Source: Rachycentron canadum
Lineage: Eukaryota; Chordata; Actinopteri; Carangiformes; Rachycentridae
Direction: 5' to 3'
Assembly (NCBI GenBank): GCA_038496675.1
Contig: CM076666.1
Coordinates: forward strand, 11,209,649 to 11,273,648
DNA: 64,000 nt
Shown in pieces: positions 13,773 to 26,540 of this stretch (positions are counted from its first letter, which is position 1; each line of letters begins with the position of its first letter). The translations under genes were made by a program, and so were the position numbers. A model generated the notes under the pieces. The model ran no database searches and had not been told where the DNA came from. It saw only the letters and a list, made by a program, of their open reading frames with translations.

Positions 13773-16700
13773 TATTTATAGTAGCTGTGCCTGTTGGTTG
13801 TTGGGTCCTGTGGTGAGGAGTCAGTATTTAGAGCCTTATTGCTGTAAACAGCTGCCTGCTACAGTTTAAAAGAAGATATAACTAACTAACTAAACCAAAA
13901 CAGTGACCTGAAAGAATCCAAAGCTCTCTGCAGCTGAGGGGAGCTGTAGAGTCAGGTGATAATTCTCTGTGCGATTTTCACATACATCATTGTCAATATA
14001 GAAATAAAGGTTATAGCCTAAAGCTCCCTCTGTAGCCACAGAGGACATTATATAACTGCTTTCAGAGGCTGAGGAGTGCAGCTTGTGATTCAACTGGAAG
14101 TCATGTGTAAAATCAGTGGAGTGCCTTTCAAACATGGAGAACCATGCTTCTCCATGAGATTTTCTCCTTTGAAATGATCTGGAACTGACCATTCTCAAAT
14201 GGCAGGGAATGGGGAAATAATACTACCCCCCTGATCATTTCTGCCCTCCTCAAATCAGTGTTTGTGAGTCCATCAGTCAGCAGCCACCTTACTCTGCTTG
14301 TTTACATCAGTGTGCAAAGCAGAAATTGGACATCACAAAGACTCCACATGGCAGAATGAATTTTGTTTTCATGTAGTGATGAGAGAGTTTCTCATGAGTC
14401 TCACAAAGGAATGATATCTCTCAGGAGATCTTTGTCCTGGAGGGGTTTGTTCACATTGAACAGAGCAACACTCTGATCATTAAGACCTTGATGAAAAGTT
14501 TTAGAGGCATCAAAGCTTTCTCTGCAGAGCACTATATAATTCTACTTTGGTGCAGAGTGTAAACAGCCTCCTCTAGTGACCAAATAAGTGTCAATAGTTG
14601 TGCCTTGCACTCAGTGATATGGATCAGCTGTAGCAAAGTGGTACTGATGCTCATATAGTACACAGAAAACTGACTTGTGGTTGAGGTTGTCTCACCATGA
14701 TGTTTGATGTCATCAGAGAAATGATGCTAATGTTAGAAATGATTTATTTCTAAACTGGGATCTTAAAGATTGGATGATGGAAGGTCAGTTTCTTTTTTTA
14801 GTTGTTTTTATTTTTATTTTTTTTTACTTTAACCTGGAAGTGAGAGTGAAATTGATTTGAATCTAGCCCTTGTACATAAAAGTGATCCCATTTATCCTAA
14901 TATCACCTTGGGTTCACATTGAAAGTGAGCATGGTGAGAGCAACAATAAGCTCAAACTTGCAGTGTTGCTGATACACTCAAGGGGAACTACAGAGCTGGG
15001 CAATAATTACTGATGGGTTCATGGCTATAAGAGTAAAAATGACATACCCAACAATAAAGCAGGCAGGTTAAACTTAAGAACCTCTAATACACCATATATT
15101 AAATATTATTATAAGTCAGCCTTATATTGTGTGAATATCAATTCAATTTCACCAAAGAGGAAATGTTGGAGCATTTGTTAACAGTCTATTAAAACTAAAC
15201 TAAAGTCAATCTAAACCATAATGAGGTTCAGGCTTCCGTATTTACACTCCCAAGACATGTAATTACCTGCCTGCTGCCATCAGGAGCTCCTACATTATAC
15301 TCATTTCAAGTCAAATTTGAGATGATTACACGCAAACATCAAAGTTGATGCAATTTGCGTTTCTTATTTGTGAAATCACCTTGAAGTGTGCTACTTGCAT
15401 GAAATGAGTTTTTTCAAATGAAGCTGAAAATTAATCATGAAGCTCAGCATGGCTCAAACAGCCATCTCCTTGACGACTGATCACTCACACTGGACATATT
15501 TGCCTCAACAACAAATCAACATATTGAAGCATCTTTTGATGAGGAATTTCACCTTTTTTGTTCATTTTTGAGATCATTACAGATAGCTTGGTGCATTTTA
15601 TGAGACGCAGCCACAGGCATGCTTTTCTGGAAGACAACACTCCACTGTTGAATAAAGATATTGTTTCCTACAATACTGTCCTCTTAATGTGGGATAATGA
15701 TGTGACTGTGGATAGATTTTTTCTGGCACTTTGAGAAACAAATTGATTCTCTTTCTTTTTATCTTTCCAGGGTCTCGTTGATATGAAACCTTTGCAATAT
15801 AAAAGATGACGGTACAGTCAGTATATACAGAATGTACTGTATATGAAATGTGGATGTTTTTGGTCCTGATATGAGCAGACAGAATATGTGCTCTATTTTC
15901 AAAACCACTGCTACTGGTGGATAGGGCAGCACCTGCATGACAGCTCAGCCACCATTGATGTGTGAGTGTGTGAATGGATGAAGCACTTTGTTAAGATTGA
16001 GTAAGTGCCGTCCTTCAAATTCATACCTCTGAAAGCGGACAAAATGAGTCTCACTATGCCTAGGATGGTTCATCTTTTTCCTTTGACATTTTGTGTGAAT
16101 TTCCACTAAGCATAAAATGCTACAAAACCTGAAATGACAGATTACTGTTGTGCAAAGTGCTTACTTTAAGTCCATGCCAATTAATAGGAAGCAGGAAGTA
16201 GAGTGAAGGCATAACTGCAGCCTGACTTCTACCATTCATCCCCCATGTTCAAAGAAAAGGTCATTTTATCATTATTTTCAGAAAAAGAAATTAAATGTTT
16301 TAGCCTTACTCTGCCATTTGCAAATAATTTCATGTAACTGTGAATTATAGTGCACTTTAAAAGCTTTTTTTTTTTTTTTTTTTAAATCAAGGGGAGGTTT
16401 GTCGACAGTGAAATTACTGCGAGTACTCTTTCTTTTCAGTGGGAGTTTAGGGTATCATGGAGATATTTTCAAAAAGCTCCACACACTGTCCTTGTCATTT
16501 GCCATTTTAATGGGAAGGTTTTTTGATACAGAGATCGTCATCAGGTTATTTTTGCATGTTTTCAGTTATTCATTGGCATAACCTGTTCATCACAAACTTA
16601 CAGAGCTTCAAGGAGAAATGGTGACAAGTCACCATTTCTGTAATCAACTCATTCGTTTGTACCACACAAGACTTTACAATGTGTTGCTTTACTTCTTCAT

Positions 16701-16981
16701 ATGCCAAAACTTCAACTCTCTCCTTGCATGAGCTCCAAAAATTATCAATGATTTGAAACAGTGCACTAACAGCATTGTAACATGGTGTTAAACCAGAAGG
16801 CTACCAGCAATACATATGTGCATGAACAAACATCAATATTTACTGTTACTGTCTTCACCCGTTCATCAGTCTGCACTGACCCCTAACTGATCAGTTCAAG
16901 ATCGAATGCCATCATCAAGTCTAATCCAGTCATTCATCTCTTTACGTCTCTGCCATCTTATTGGCTTACTGTCATTTCCAC

Positions 16982-17132
16982 AGACACCTCTCTCACTCTC
17001 TCTCTGTTTCTCTCTGTCGCTCTCTCGCTTTCTCTAAATCAGCAGCAGCTTCAGCTCACTCACTGTGGAGAAGTGCGTAAGGAAGGTCTGCTCTTCATAT
17101 TCTCACACTTTACACTGGAAACACCAACACAG
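16982..17132 (+). promoter_or_regulatory. Possible prlhr2 promoter and noncoding first exon
   Basis: A CT-rich tract (16982-17036) is followed by a slightly GC-richer stretch ending at a potential donor (CACAG|GTATTT, GT at 17133). The prlhr2 coding exon has a potential upstream acceptor at 19536-19537 (TTTTGAACAG), so a 5' leader exon further upstream is plausible. There is no TATA box and no direct evidence of transcription. Confidence 0.25.
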
Positions 17133-19568
17133 GTATTTGCTTGTATGTTTATTAATTTACTGTTTGCATGCCTCTTGTCAAAGGTAGTATAGCATCTTTT
17201 CATACATAGCAAAACAACTAAATTATGTACAACAGAATGGAATAAAAAATAACAGATATATGATGACTGATTTATAATTCTTCTCTAAAAAATGAAAATA
17301 TTCTTGAAAGTTGTAATAAAACAATATCTTTTTACATTGTCCTCCTTCAAATGCCAATGAGCACAATAATCATCTGTCATAAAGGTCACACTGTTAATGA
17401 ATTTCACAATTTTCCATTTACATGTAATGCAGGAATCTTTGTTAGCGCTCATATTACGCAATAGGAGGATTTATTTTTGCATACATATTTAAAAAATAAA
17501 TAATAAAGTGTATACTACATAATAACCATTCCTTTAATGATTAAATGTGTATTGAGTTATAGATTGGTAGAAATAATGAGCTACTGTTATATAAGAATTT
17601 TACAATCCATAGGCCTATATTGAGACTTCAATAAAGTCAGATTATGCAAATACCAGTGTGGGAGATAAATGTGTGGAAAAAGCTTTAAATATGGTCTTCA
17701 AACGATTGGTACAGAATCTGTGGACATGAACAAATCTACAGGAACACAACAGTTCAAAGGAACAAAAATGTTTTTTAAACACTTTAATGGTCTGTTATGT
17801 CCAAGGTGATAAAATACTGGACCACTTGGTTTGAGCTGGTCGTGCAATCATATTCAATGGAAGCGGTAGAGTTTCATCTTTAAAATGAAAGCATTTATGT
17901 TGCTAATGAAACTGAACATCAGAACAATTCAATTTTTGCAGATATCTTCAAATATCAGCAGAACCACAGATATATTATTTATTCCAGTGTAGTCAGTCTA
18001 TAAAATGAGTACAGCAAAGTCAGCAGTCCTTCACTATGCATCAAAAGATAATATTCTCTACTTGTAAGCAAAAAACCTTAAGGTAATTTATTTATTTATT
18101 TATTTTTAATGCAGTTTTGTACTTACTGCACTGTATATATTTATTTTGCAAAAATCTTCATAAAACATATGTGGAAAACTTCTGAAGCACTGTGACTTTC
18201 ATCCACATGGGATAATTAAAATGTTCAGTAACAGCCAGCAAGAACACAACCAAACCTCTCTTCCACACTGTTCATGAATATTATGATCAGATGTCAGTGA
18301 TGGCATCAATTGCAGCATAAAATGTCATGTTGAAAAGTCCCAAGGTCCCTGTGTCACATGAAGTCATTCTAATTAGCAGTATGTGTCAGTAACAGAAACC
18401 TGACAGCAACACTTTTGATGCAGCAAATACAAATTATGCAGCATAGTGAAGTAAAATTATGAGCAAAACCATGGAAAAAGCATATCAGCAAAGAAGAACT
18501 GTGTTCACAAGTGGGCCCTTACTGACGCTGACTCAGTGACTCTTAACGGGACAAAATACTACAAGCTACGACTGTATAGTAACACGAAACTGATTTCAAC
18601 AGCAGTTTGATATTTCATACACAATATATTGTTTTAATATACTGTATAATATGATGTATGGAAGCTTTAAAATATTTCATTAAATCATCACAAAATGTAT
18701 TTGTGTGGCGCTAATAAAAATGTTGATTCATAAGACACATCACCCTTCACACAATCAATAGAAATTTGGTTTAATGAAAAAGAAGCAGGCTGCTGAAAAT
18801 ACCCATCAAATCTTTTGTTTCACATTACATTTACTTGTTAAAAGTGTTTTGTTTTTTTTTAAATTCTCTATCATTGTTTAAAAGCAAGATTGCACTTCTG
18901 AAATCATTTCATTACAATTGCTCCAAGTCCAGGCATTGCATCAGCAAGATCAGTTGAAAATCAACCTAATGTTATGTTAATGTTATTTTGCAGCAGAGAT
19001 TTAATATTTAGAAATCTTATACCAAAGGCAATATTATGTTTCAATTAGCCTTCCCTCAACAAATATATTAATAATTCTCCATTAGGTGCTTGTGTGATGA
19101 TGACCACAAAAATTTTCACTGTTTAATAAAACAGCTTGTTAAATAAAAACAGTTAAGAATTGTTTAACAAAAAAATGAAGCATCTCAGTGATGTTGAACT
19201 GTTCTACTGAAACAGTACAGCTTGACCTCTAAATGACACGACCTTGGGATTTAACGTTTTCTATATGCACACATGATGCTGCTCATCTTAGCCATTAACA
19301 TTCGGTTGCCTTTAACAATGTGCTCTTGGCCTTGCTCTGCGAGAATATGTTAGTGCTGGTAAAAGCAAGATTATTAATGGTGTTCTAATCTGTAAATGTC
19401 GTGACCTGTTTTCATTATAATGTTATTCAACTCTTGCATGCTTCCTGTCATTGAATATGTTGATTCAGACATTTAACCTTTAGAAAAGCTGTTAATGTTC
19501 TGTAGTAACAGGACTTGTTCTATTGCATTTTGAACAGTTCAGGTACTAACAGCCTGTGCTCTGCTGCC

Positions 19569-21283
19569 ATGGAGGGTAATCTCAGTGGCCTGGCTGGTAT
19601 CACACAGCCGCCTCTGTCAGGAGACCAGACAGAGGGACACATTTATGAGGTCGCAGTGCAGAGCAACTCCACCAATCACAGCTCCCAGTTTGCAGATGTG
19701 GCCCTGTTGCAAAAGTTCAAGCCTCTCATCATCCCTTGTTATGTGCTTGTGGTGGTGGTGGGCGTCTTTGGGAATTACCTGCTCCTCTACGTCATCTGCC
19801 GAACTCGCAAGATGCACAATGTCACCAACTTCTTCATCGGAAACCTGGCCTTCTCTGACATGCTCATGTGTGTGACTTGTGTCCCTTTTACTCTGGCGTA
19901 CGCCTTCAATCCACATGGTTGGGTGTTTGGCCGCTCGATGTGCTATCTGGTTTTCCTCATCCAACCAGTCACAGTGTATGTTTCAGTCTTTACACTCACT
20001 GCTATCGCTGTGGACAGGTGGGTGGATCTCTCTGAGCTGCAGGAGTTCTCAGATCACAAGCACAATTTTAAACTCTGTAAAGTTAATTTGTTTTCATCAT
20101 TGAAATTACACAAACAACTCTTTTTTTTTTTTGCTTGCTAAGACTTTGTGTTTGTGGTGGTAGCATTTCATTCATTTTAAAAAATGCCACCTTTGCATTC
20201 CCAATGTTTCCATTGTCTACAGCAGACCTGAGGTTTTTAAGTTTAAAACAGATGGTTTGAATCGTGCCCTGTCTTAATTAATGCATAAGAACAGTAAGCG
20301 GTATTAGTATTGAAAATCTACAGTGTTAATGCTTCTCCACTGTGATTCTATGACGCATTTCAAGGACTTTTCTTTTTTCTTCTTTAATTATACAGGACAA
20401 AGTTTCTGCTCTGCCTTTGTAAATGTTGAAGGCATTCTTTTTTAAATGCATTGTTCGCATTTATATTTAACATAGTAACTGATTTAGAGCCAATTAACTC
20501 ATTTAACATTTATACAGAAAGTAATCACATGATCTGACAGTGACTTGAGCTTAATTTATACATGAATTAATAATTAGATCATGATTAACTATGCATTAAT
20601 CCTATCCTTATAATCAAATGCTAAATGTTTCCTTTTAATGTTTTTGTAGATATTATGCAACAGTCCATCCACTGAAGAAGCGCACGACTGTTGCTACCTG
20701 TGCTTCTGTCCTCACTGGCATCTGGCTGCTGTCCTGTGGGCTGGTAGCTCCGGCAGTGACCCACACCTACCATGTGGAGTTCAAGGAGGAAGGTTTCACC
20801 ATCTGCGAGGAGTTCTGGTTGGGACAAGAGAAAGAAAGACGTGCTTATGCATACAGCACTCTGCTGATCACGTATGTCCTGCCACTGTCAGCTGTCTTTG
20901 TTTCTTACCTCTGCATCACTGTCAAACTGAGGAACTGTGTTGCACCCGGCCACAGGACACAAGACCAGGCAGGTGCTCAACAAGCTCGGAAGAGAAAGAT
21001 CTTTCGTTTGGTTGCACTTCTGGTTTCTGCCTTTGCAGTGTGTTGGCTTCCTATTCATGTATTCAATGTGCTGCGAGACATAGACATTCACCTCATCAAC
21101 AAGCGTTTCTTTCTGCTCATACAACTTCTGTGCCACCTGTGTGCCATGAGCTCTTCCTGTTGTAACCCTTTCCTCTATGCATGGCTACATGACCGCTTTC
21201 GCGCTGAGTTACGAAAGATGTTTAAGTGCCATCAGCGTATTGGAGTGCCTGCCAATCACTGTGCTGCCAGTGTGGTCCTGTAA
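19569..21283 (+). CDS. prlhr2: Prolactin-releasing peptide receptor 2-like GPCR, 360 aa
   Basis: Class A peptide GPCR at the plasma membrane; the family binds RF-amide prolactin-releasing peptide. Coding exons 19569-20017 and 20650-21283 join in phase 2 inside the DRY motif (GACAG|A TAT). Seven membrane segments can be traced. Hallmarks: N69 (GN in TM1), D97 (LAFSD in TM2), C125-C202 disulfide pair, D149-R150-Y151, CWLP at 281-284 in TM6, N322-P323-x-x-Y326 in TM7. N-glycosylation sequons lie at N4, N33 and N36. Segments such as HNVTNFFIGNLAFSD, PVTVYVSVFTLTAIAVDR and the TYHVE...CEEFW extracellular loop match human PRLHR as I know it. The C-terminus SVVL resembles the SVVI PDZ-binding tail of PRLHR. 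The in-frame ATG at 19515 lies upstream of a candidate splice acceptor, so 19569 is preferred. The subtype (prlhr2 versus prlhr1) is less certain than the family. Confidence 0.88.
20018..20649 (+). other. prlhr2: Intron of prlhr2
   Basis: 632-base intron with donor AG|GTGGGT and acceptor TTTTTGTAG. If retained, the reading frame continues to a stop at 20139-20141, giving a truncated product that ends shortly after TM3. No other feature is seen apart from a T-run near 20121. Confidence 0.8.
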
Positions 21284-23309
21284 TCGCCTGCTGAAGAGGG
21301 TGCTTTGTTATTTTGGTGTAAATTGCTGATTTAAAACTTTGGTGTGGCAATAACCACAAAAAAACATTCTATTATTGTGTTGTATATAAAGATTATCCAC
21401 TGGCCAGGACTGCCTCTCAGTTGTTAAGGTCAGTTGTTTCTTGGCCGTGTAAAGGTGCTCAGTGAATTTCAAGGTCTCCAAATGACAAACAATATTTTAG
21501 TCCTGATGTTAGGTATCAAAGGAGGGTTGTTTAGTTGATGCAGGCAGGAGTGTTCATTTTCCATGTGTCATGAATATCCACAAACATCATCTAGATCTCG
21601 GGTAAAAAGTTGATATTTTGACCTGGGGTTGGTGCTTGGGGGAAAGTTCATGGAGAGTTCAACCTGGTAGGGGTTCATCCGCAGGGATTCAAGAGCATGC
21701 CCAGTAAATTTGATTACGATCTCCCACTTGGATTTTGATATCTCTTCTATAAAAGAGGACTTGGTGTAACTACTGTCGCTGAAAGGTCAGTGGTTTAGCT
21801 TGTACCACTATGACTATGGGTGTTGACAGATCAGGGTGTCACTAAATTCAGAGAAAGAATCATATAAAGAAGGTCTAGAAAGTTGCATTATGTCTTTGAA
21901 ATCACCCTCTGGAAACCATGAATTTCTACATAGAACCTCAAAGTATCCAGGCCAGCGGTGGTCAAAATTTCTGGGATAAATTTCATGAACTTGCTCCCCT
22001 GGGCTCCAAATGTCTTGAGGAATATTCTCCTGCTGTCGTAATTGTCAAATTATTTCCGAGGACATTGTATAATGGCTGTAAAAAAAGAAACCATTGTAGC
22101 GTGGTGATTGGATACATGATCTCTGCTTCCTTTTGTTTCTATTGCTTCTTCAAATTATGTACAAAGACAGAACGATCAGAACAAAAAATGACCCTCATCA
22201 TCTGTGTATCTTCTTATGTATTTGTCTCCTTCCTACAAGAAAAGTGCTGATTTAGCTTTACAGCTATAATTACAAAGTCAGCAAGTCTGAAGTGATTAAA
22301 CCTTTGCCTTTATATTTGCTCCATTCCTATCATGGTTTTTTCAGTGGCTGAATGGCTTTTGGTAAATATATGGTGCACTTAAAATTGCCACATAATTGTA
22401 TGTAAGTTATGTAGATGGTGTGTAAAAAGGGTATACTTTGATGTGTAGCTTGTACTTTCACACAGTGTGGAAAAGTTGTCAATAAACACAAAGAGACCAA
22501 ATGGTCTCTGCTTCAGATCAATGTAGTTGCATGATGGCAGGGTATGAAATGAAATTACAACCAACTTGGTCAGAGTGCTCTTCCACAACTGAATTTACTA
22601 ATTAAATAACAGAGAGGACCAAAGTGTTTTCTCCATATCATCTAGGCCTTTTTAGGACACGGAAACGACACAAGAATTTATTGATCTCATTTGTCATGTC
22701 AGCATATTTGGTGCTTGCCAACAATGACATACACTTCCTGTAGTTGAACTGCGTTTATTCTGCAGTGAACAACCTGTGAAATAAGACCAGTTCTGTTTCT
22801 GTTCATTACATTTGAATTAATTATCAAAATCTGAGTGCAACACTGCAAAACCTTATGTTACATTTAGTATTTTATTTTGAACCTGCATGCTGGTTTCACG
22901 AGAGGGCAGTTTGTAATTAAAGTCACTTCTACTCACTTGTGCAACTTGCAAAAAATAAGATTTTTTCACCCTGAAAAGATTGAGTTAGTTACATAAAACA
23001 TCATCTCATGTTCAGACATTTTCAGTGAACTAATAATGATTATACTCCAAACCTTTTGTGGAGTGAAGCAATCATTCTTAAGTAGACAATCAATCAATAC
23101 AAGGCTTTTATTGGCGATTTGGCATAACAGCAGCCATTTTGCCTCGTCATAGTAGGTGGAAAAGCACAGGTGAAATTATTCATCCATCCATTATCTATAC
23201 CGTCATGGGGGTACTAGAACTAAAGCCAGTACTAGAACAATAAAATTGTAATGTGAATGATTTAAAAACTAATTGTGCAACTAGATTTTTTTAAAGACTT
23301 CAACAAAGC
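21284..23309. other. 3' flank of prlhr2 and spacer
   Basis: About 2 kb with no convincing coding exon. It presumably contains the prlhr2 3' UTR; an AATAAA at 22481-22486 (+ strand) is the first canonical poly(A) hexamer I noticed, about 1.2 kb past the stop. The 110-residue open frame at 21918-22250 has no recognisable motif, lacks splice context and has ordinary AT-rich composition. Confidence 0.45.
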
Positions 23310-23315
23310 TTTATT
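23310..23315 (-). terminator. brf2: Poly(A) signal of brf2
   Basis: AATAAA on the minus strand, about 150 bases beyond the brf2 stop. This would give a short 3' UTR. Confidence 0.55.
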
Positions 23316-23463
23316 TGAAAGTGAACCAAGTATAAGCAGAAAATAATAAATGGATACAACTGGATAAAGCTACGTAAAACAGGTTGGAGCAACGAACCAA
23401 GTCTTGTCAAAATTAAAACATCTAAATCCAAATTGCAATAGTCCTAAAAGTGGTTCTGAGTGG

Positions 23464-26200
23464 TTAAGATTTCTCACTTTCACTTGTGGACAACATCTTC
23501 TGTGTAAGAGCGAAGTCTCTAGCTTCTCGAGGCGTGCGAATGTATGAATCAATTTCGCTGTCTGAGATTTCTTCATCACCAGTTACATCCTTGAGCTCTG
23601 GCTGCTCCACTCTCCTTTTCTTAGCATGAATCACACACGGAGGAGCAAAGAGCTCTCTCTTCCCCCAGTTTGGTGCTGGATCTTGGTTGTCCCGAGTGTC
23701 ACTGTGCGGATCCAACAATTTGCATTGATTATCAACTCTATCTCCTGCCTCCTCTGCCTTTTTAGCATCTGGCTCACACAGTTCCTCAGAGGCTGAACTT
23801 GGAGTCTTCTCTGCAAGCTCAGAGATTTGTGATGGAGCCGTTACAGAGTCCCCTAAGCTGGCCTCACACTCGACCAGAACATCCTCGTGAGTTCTCATAG
23901 CCCTCCTTAGCAGGGCATACCTGTGCTGCAGAATATCTTCCACCTGACGAACTACATTATCTGGAGTCACAGCTTCCCTGACCCAGGGAATCTCCTTACC
24001 CAACTTACACAGCACCTCCTTCATCTCAGCTATTCTCTTCATAGCAGGTTTGTGCTTATTCACTTTGGCCATCTGACAGAATTTGTCCAGCGAGAGTTTG
24101 AGCCGGTGCTTGGTGGGTTTCAAGGACTGCCAAGCCAAATAGATGGCTGCCATCATGATGGGGATGGGCTTGCGGCCAGTCACAATCCAGGTATCTGCTG
24201 CCAGCTCCACCAGAGCCACGGCCCGTTTGGTCAAGTCTTTGGAGTTCTCCGCCAATTCTTCAGGAACATGAGGAGAACTAATTTTGTACCTGACAGACAG
24301 AAAACACATTGTCAGTAGATTTTAGATGTCAGCGTATTAATTAGAGCACTGCCTGTTCCTTATTCTGCCGGGAGGTTCTCCAGATAGACCGTTAACATTA
24401 AATTAATCCTATGACTTTGATCGACCGCCACCCCACCACCAAATTAGAACCATTCTCATCCAATAACAATTTATGACAGCTGTAATGTTAATTAACTACA
24501 CTCATTTTTCCATATAAACAGAGATTCATCTGTGTGACAGAGAAAAAGAGATTGGATGTTGATGTTTGGACAGGTTGGAATTAGCTGTTATCTATCTGCT
24601 GCTATTCTACAACAATAAAAGGCCTGTGTATTTCATGTTGCTGATAACGCTTCACTTACTCCTGACTGTGTGCTTCCATTACATCGGTGATGTTAATGAT
24701 CGGAGCCGTGATGTTCAGAATCTTGATCATTTCTTGATAAACTACTCCCACCACCATCGGATCAGCATCCAGCAGGCAGGTGATGGTTCCCATGGAAATG
24801 GGCCAGTTGAGCAGTCGACAGCTCACGAGCACACAGCAACCAGCGAGAACCTCTTTCTTCTGGAGGCTCACTTTGATGAAACTTTCATGCTGATAGGCCC
24901 GGTTGTAGTAGGTCTGCGAGAGATCCTCTATTTCACTGTGGACCCTGAGAGTCCGGCATATAGCTTTCACACGCTGCAGACCTGTCGAGATGGATAATAC
25001 AAAGAGCAGGAGTATGTAAGGAGGAGTAACGGGACCAACTGTACAGAGCAGTGAATGTGTAGTAATATCGCTAATAAGCAAAAGTCCCTTTGGAAAGAAA
25101 GATCTCACCTTTTATCAGGTTTGTACATGGCTTTTTGGCCACAGCTGTGGTCCGACTATAGCTGACATCTGTTAAAAGAACAAAGAGTCAAAGTAAAGAC
25201 ACAATGTAATCAAATGGACATGTCTACTTACCAACAGTGTCTACTCTTTTTACACATTTTTCTGTACAACCTTGTGCAGAAATATGACGACTTCTTCAGC
25301 ATCATTTGAATGCAAAAATGCCAAATGCTCTTCTGGGTCTTATATCATTATAACAAACAGAATAAGTTTTTAGATAAATTTTATAAACCAAATGGTTTAT
25401 TGAGAGAAATGATGAATCTTTATAGAAAATAATCAAAAGTTGCAGCCTTGTTTCATCATGCCCCATTTCATTATGTTATTCACACTTAGTCCCTTAACTC
25501 CCGACGCCACCATATCTAGAAAGGCTGTGAAAGTTGCTCTGCGACAAATCCTCCCTCATGAGGAGGAGGATTTTTATTGTCAATGTTCAGTTTGTGTTTA
25601 ATCTGCTTTAAAGTGCTGTTGATTCAACTACAGAGTCATTTTGGAGGCTGTCGCTTGAGTTGCCGTTATAAAAAATAAAACAAAATAATAAGAAACAGCG
25701 TCCAAATTGATCAGAGGTGAATATCTGATCAGTTTCAACACAAACTGATAATAACCTTTATTTTGGTTGAGGTGCTAACAGCATTTAAAACTGCATTCAA
25801 GTAACTGCTCTCTATAGTATTATAGATAATACTATACATAGTCCTATATGTTGTCTAATACAACTTGCATGTAATGAACATTGGATTAGACTATGCTAAT
25901 TTGATATCAAATGAACTGACAGTTTATATTATACTGCAGATTTTTGTTTCAGTGTTGCCGTTTTTTTTTTTTTTTTGCTATTGGTGACAAAACATATGAA
26001 AACACAAGAAAAGCGAACAGCTACAAAACAAACAAACAGACGATGTTAATACCTGAACCTCCAACCGGTGCGTCGGCCAGCAGCCCCTCAGACACCACGG
26101 ACCCGCAATCCACGCACACCAGCTGGGACTGACAGTACAGATCGTCGTCGATGATGTTGGAGGACCCGCAGCCCGGGCAGCTCAAGCCCGGACGAGACAT
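23464..26200 (-). CDS. brf2: BRF2, TFIIIB subunit for type 3 Pol III promoters, 451 aa
   Basis: TFIIB-related factor that, with TBP and BDP1, recruits RNA polymerase III in the nucleus to genes with upstream promoters such as U6 and selenocysteine tRNA. Exons on the minus strand: 26200-26053, 25168-25109, 24981-24660, 24289-23464 (1356 nt, TAA stop, all GT/AG, phases agree). An N-terminal zinc ribbon has C8-x2-C11 and C29-x2-C32. The cyclin-like core carries LQKKEVLAGCCVLVSCR and, in the second repeat, DTWIVTGRKPIP and YLAWQSLKP, close to human BRF2 from memory. The C-terminal pin has PPC at 393-395 and GDEEISDSEI followed by YIRTPREARDF. Cys395 aligns with the human redox-sensing Cys361. It is about 30 residues longer than human, mostly in the acidic linker before the pin. 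BRF1 and TFIIB are excluded by these C-terminal features. Confidence 0.95.
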
Positions 26201-26345
26201 CTTCACACCGGGCGACTGACTGAGTGCATGCACGGCGGCGGAGAGACGACTAGTTAAAGACAACCAGGTCTTGAATTAGCCCGAGAAGCGCGTGTGTGTG
26301 TGCGTGTGTGTGTGTGTGGAGCACCAGAGCTGCTCTGGCCCGGGA
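26201..26345 (-). promoter_or_regulatory. brf2: Probable brf2 promoter region
   Basis: The bases just upstream of the brf2 start have more CG dinucleotides than the surrounding DNA (26140-26290 and again 26336-26350), as in CpG-type housekeeping promoters. A (TG)n tract lies at 26291-26318. No TATA box is seen at the expected distance. The transcription start is not determined. Confidence 0.4.
26291..26318. repeat. Short (TG)n tract
   Basis: About 28 bases of GT repeat with one C interruption, in the presumed brf2 promoter. Confidence 0.85.
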
Positions 26346-26523
26346 CGTACCAAGCACAGTGAAATGTGTCCGGGTAGACACAGCGTTCATGGTAAGAAAG
26401 GTTCCGCTTCCTGGTTCAGTTTACAACACAGTTATCTTAGAAAAAAATGTTAATCCAGCTAATTCACTTATAACCATGGGAAATAACATACAATGCACCA
26501 CTAGTAGGGGCTGTTAAAATTAT

Positions 26524-26540
26524 GGGGGGGGGGGGGGGGG
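26524..26540 (+). repeat. Run of 17 G
   Basis: Uninterrupted G homopolymer between the brf2 promoter and the rab11fip1 3' end. It can form a G-quadruplex in principle; its length is likely to be variable and prone to sequencing error. Confidence 0.9.

Larger units (their letters stand above)
8790..16970. other. Intergenic spacer, no gene seen
   Basis: About 8.2 kb between the 3' end of anxa4 and the prlhr2 region. I find no exon-like ORF with splice sites and a recognisable product on either strand; the short open frames here have no domain signature. It is AT-rich and holds a CA microsatellite (13521-13572), a perfect palindrome (13752-13772), short GACT repeats near 13229-13249, and one probable old interspersed repeat (about 11640-11905). 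Distal regulatory elements cannot be excluded by eye. Confidence 0.5.

Noticed and set aside
13890..14198. 102-residue minus-strand open frame
   Set aside because: No recognisable motif, ordinary AT-rich composition and no convincing splice sites.
19515..19568. Upstream in-frame ATG giving an 18-residue longer PrRP receptor
   Set aside because: It lies before a plausible splice acceptor at 19536-19537, and the start at 19569 gives the expected short glycosylated N-terminus. Not fully excluded.
21918..22250. 110-residue plus-strand open frame downstream of prlhr2
   Set aside because: Looks like chance translation of 3' UTR or spacer; no domain pattern.
24566..24997. 143-residue plus-strand open frame
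   Set aside because: Antisense shadow of brf2 exon 3.
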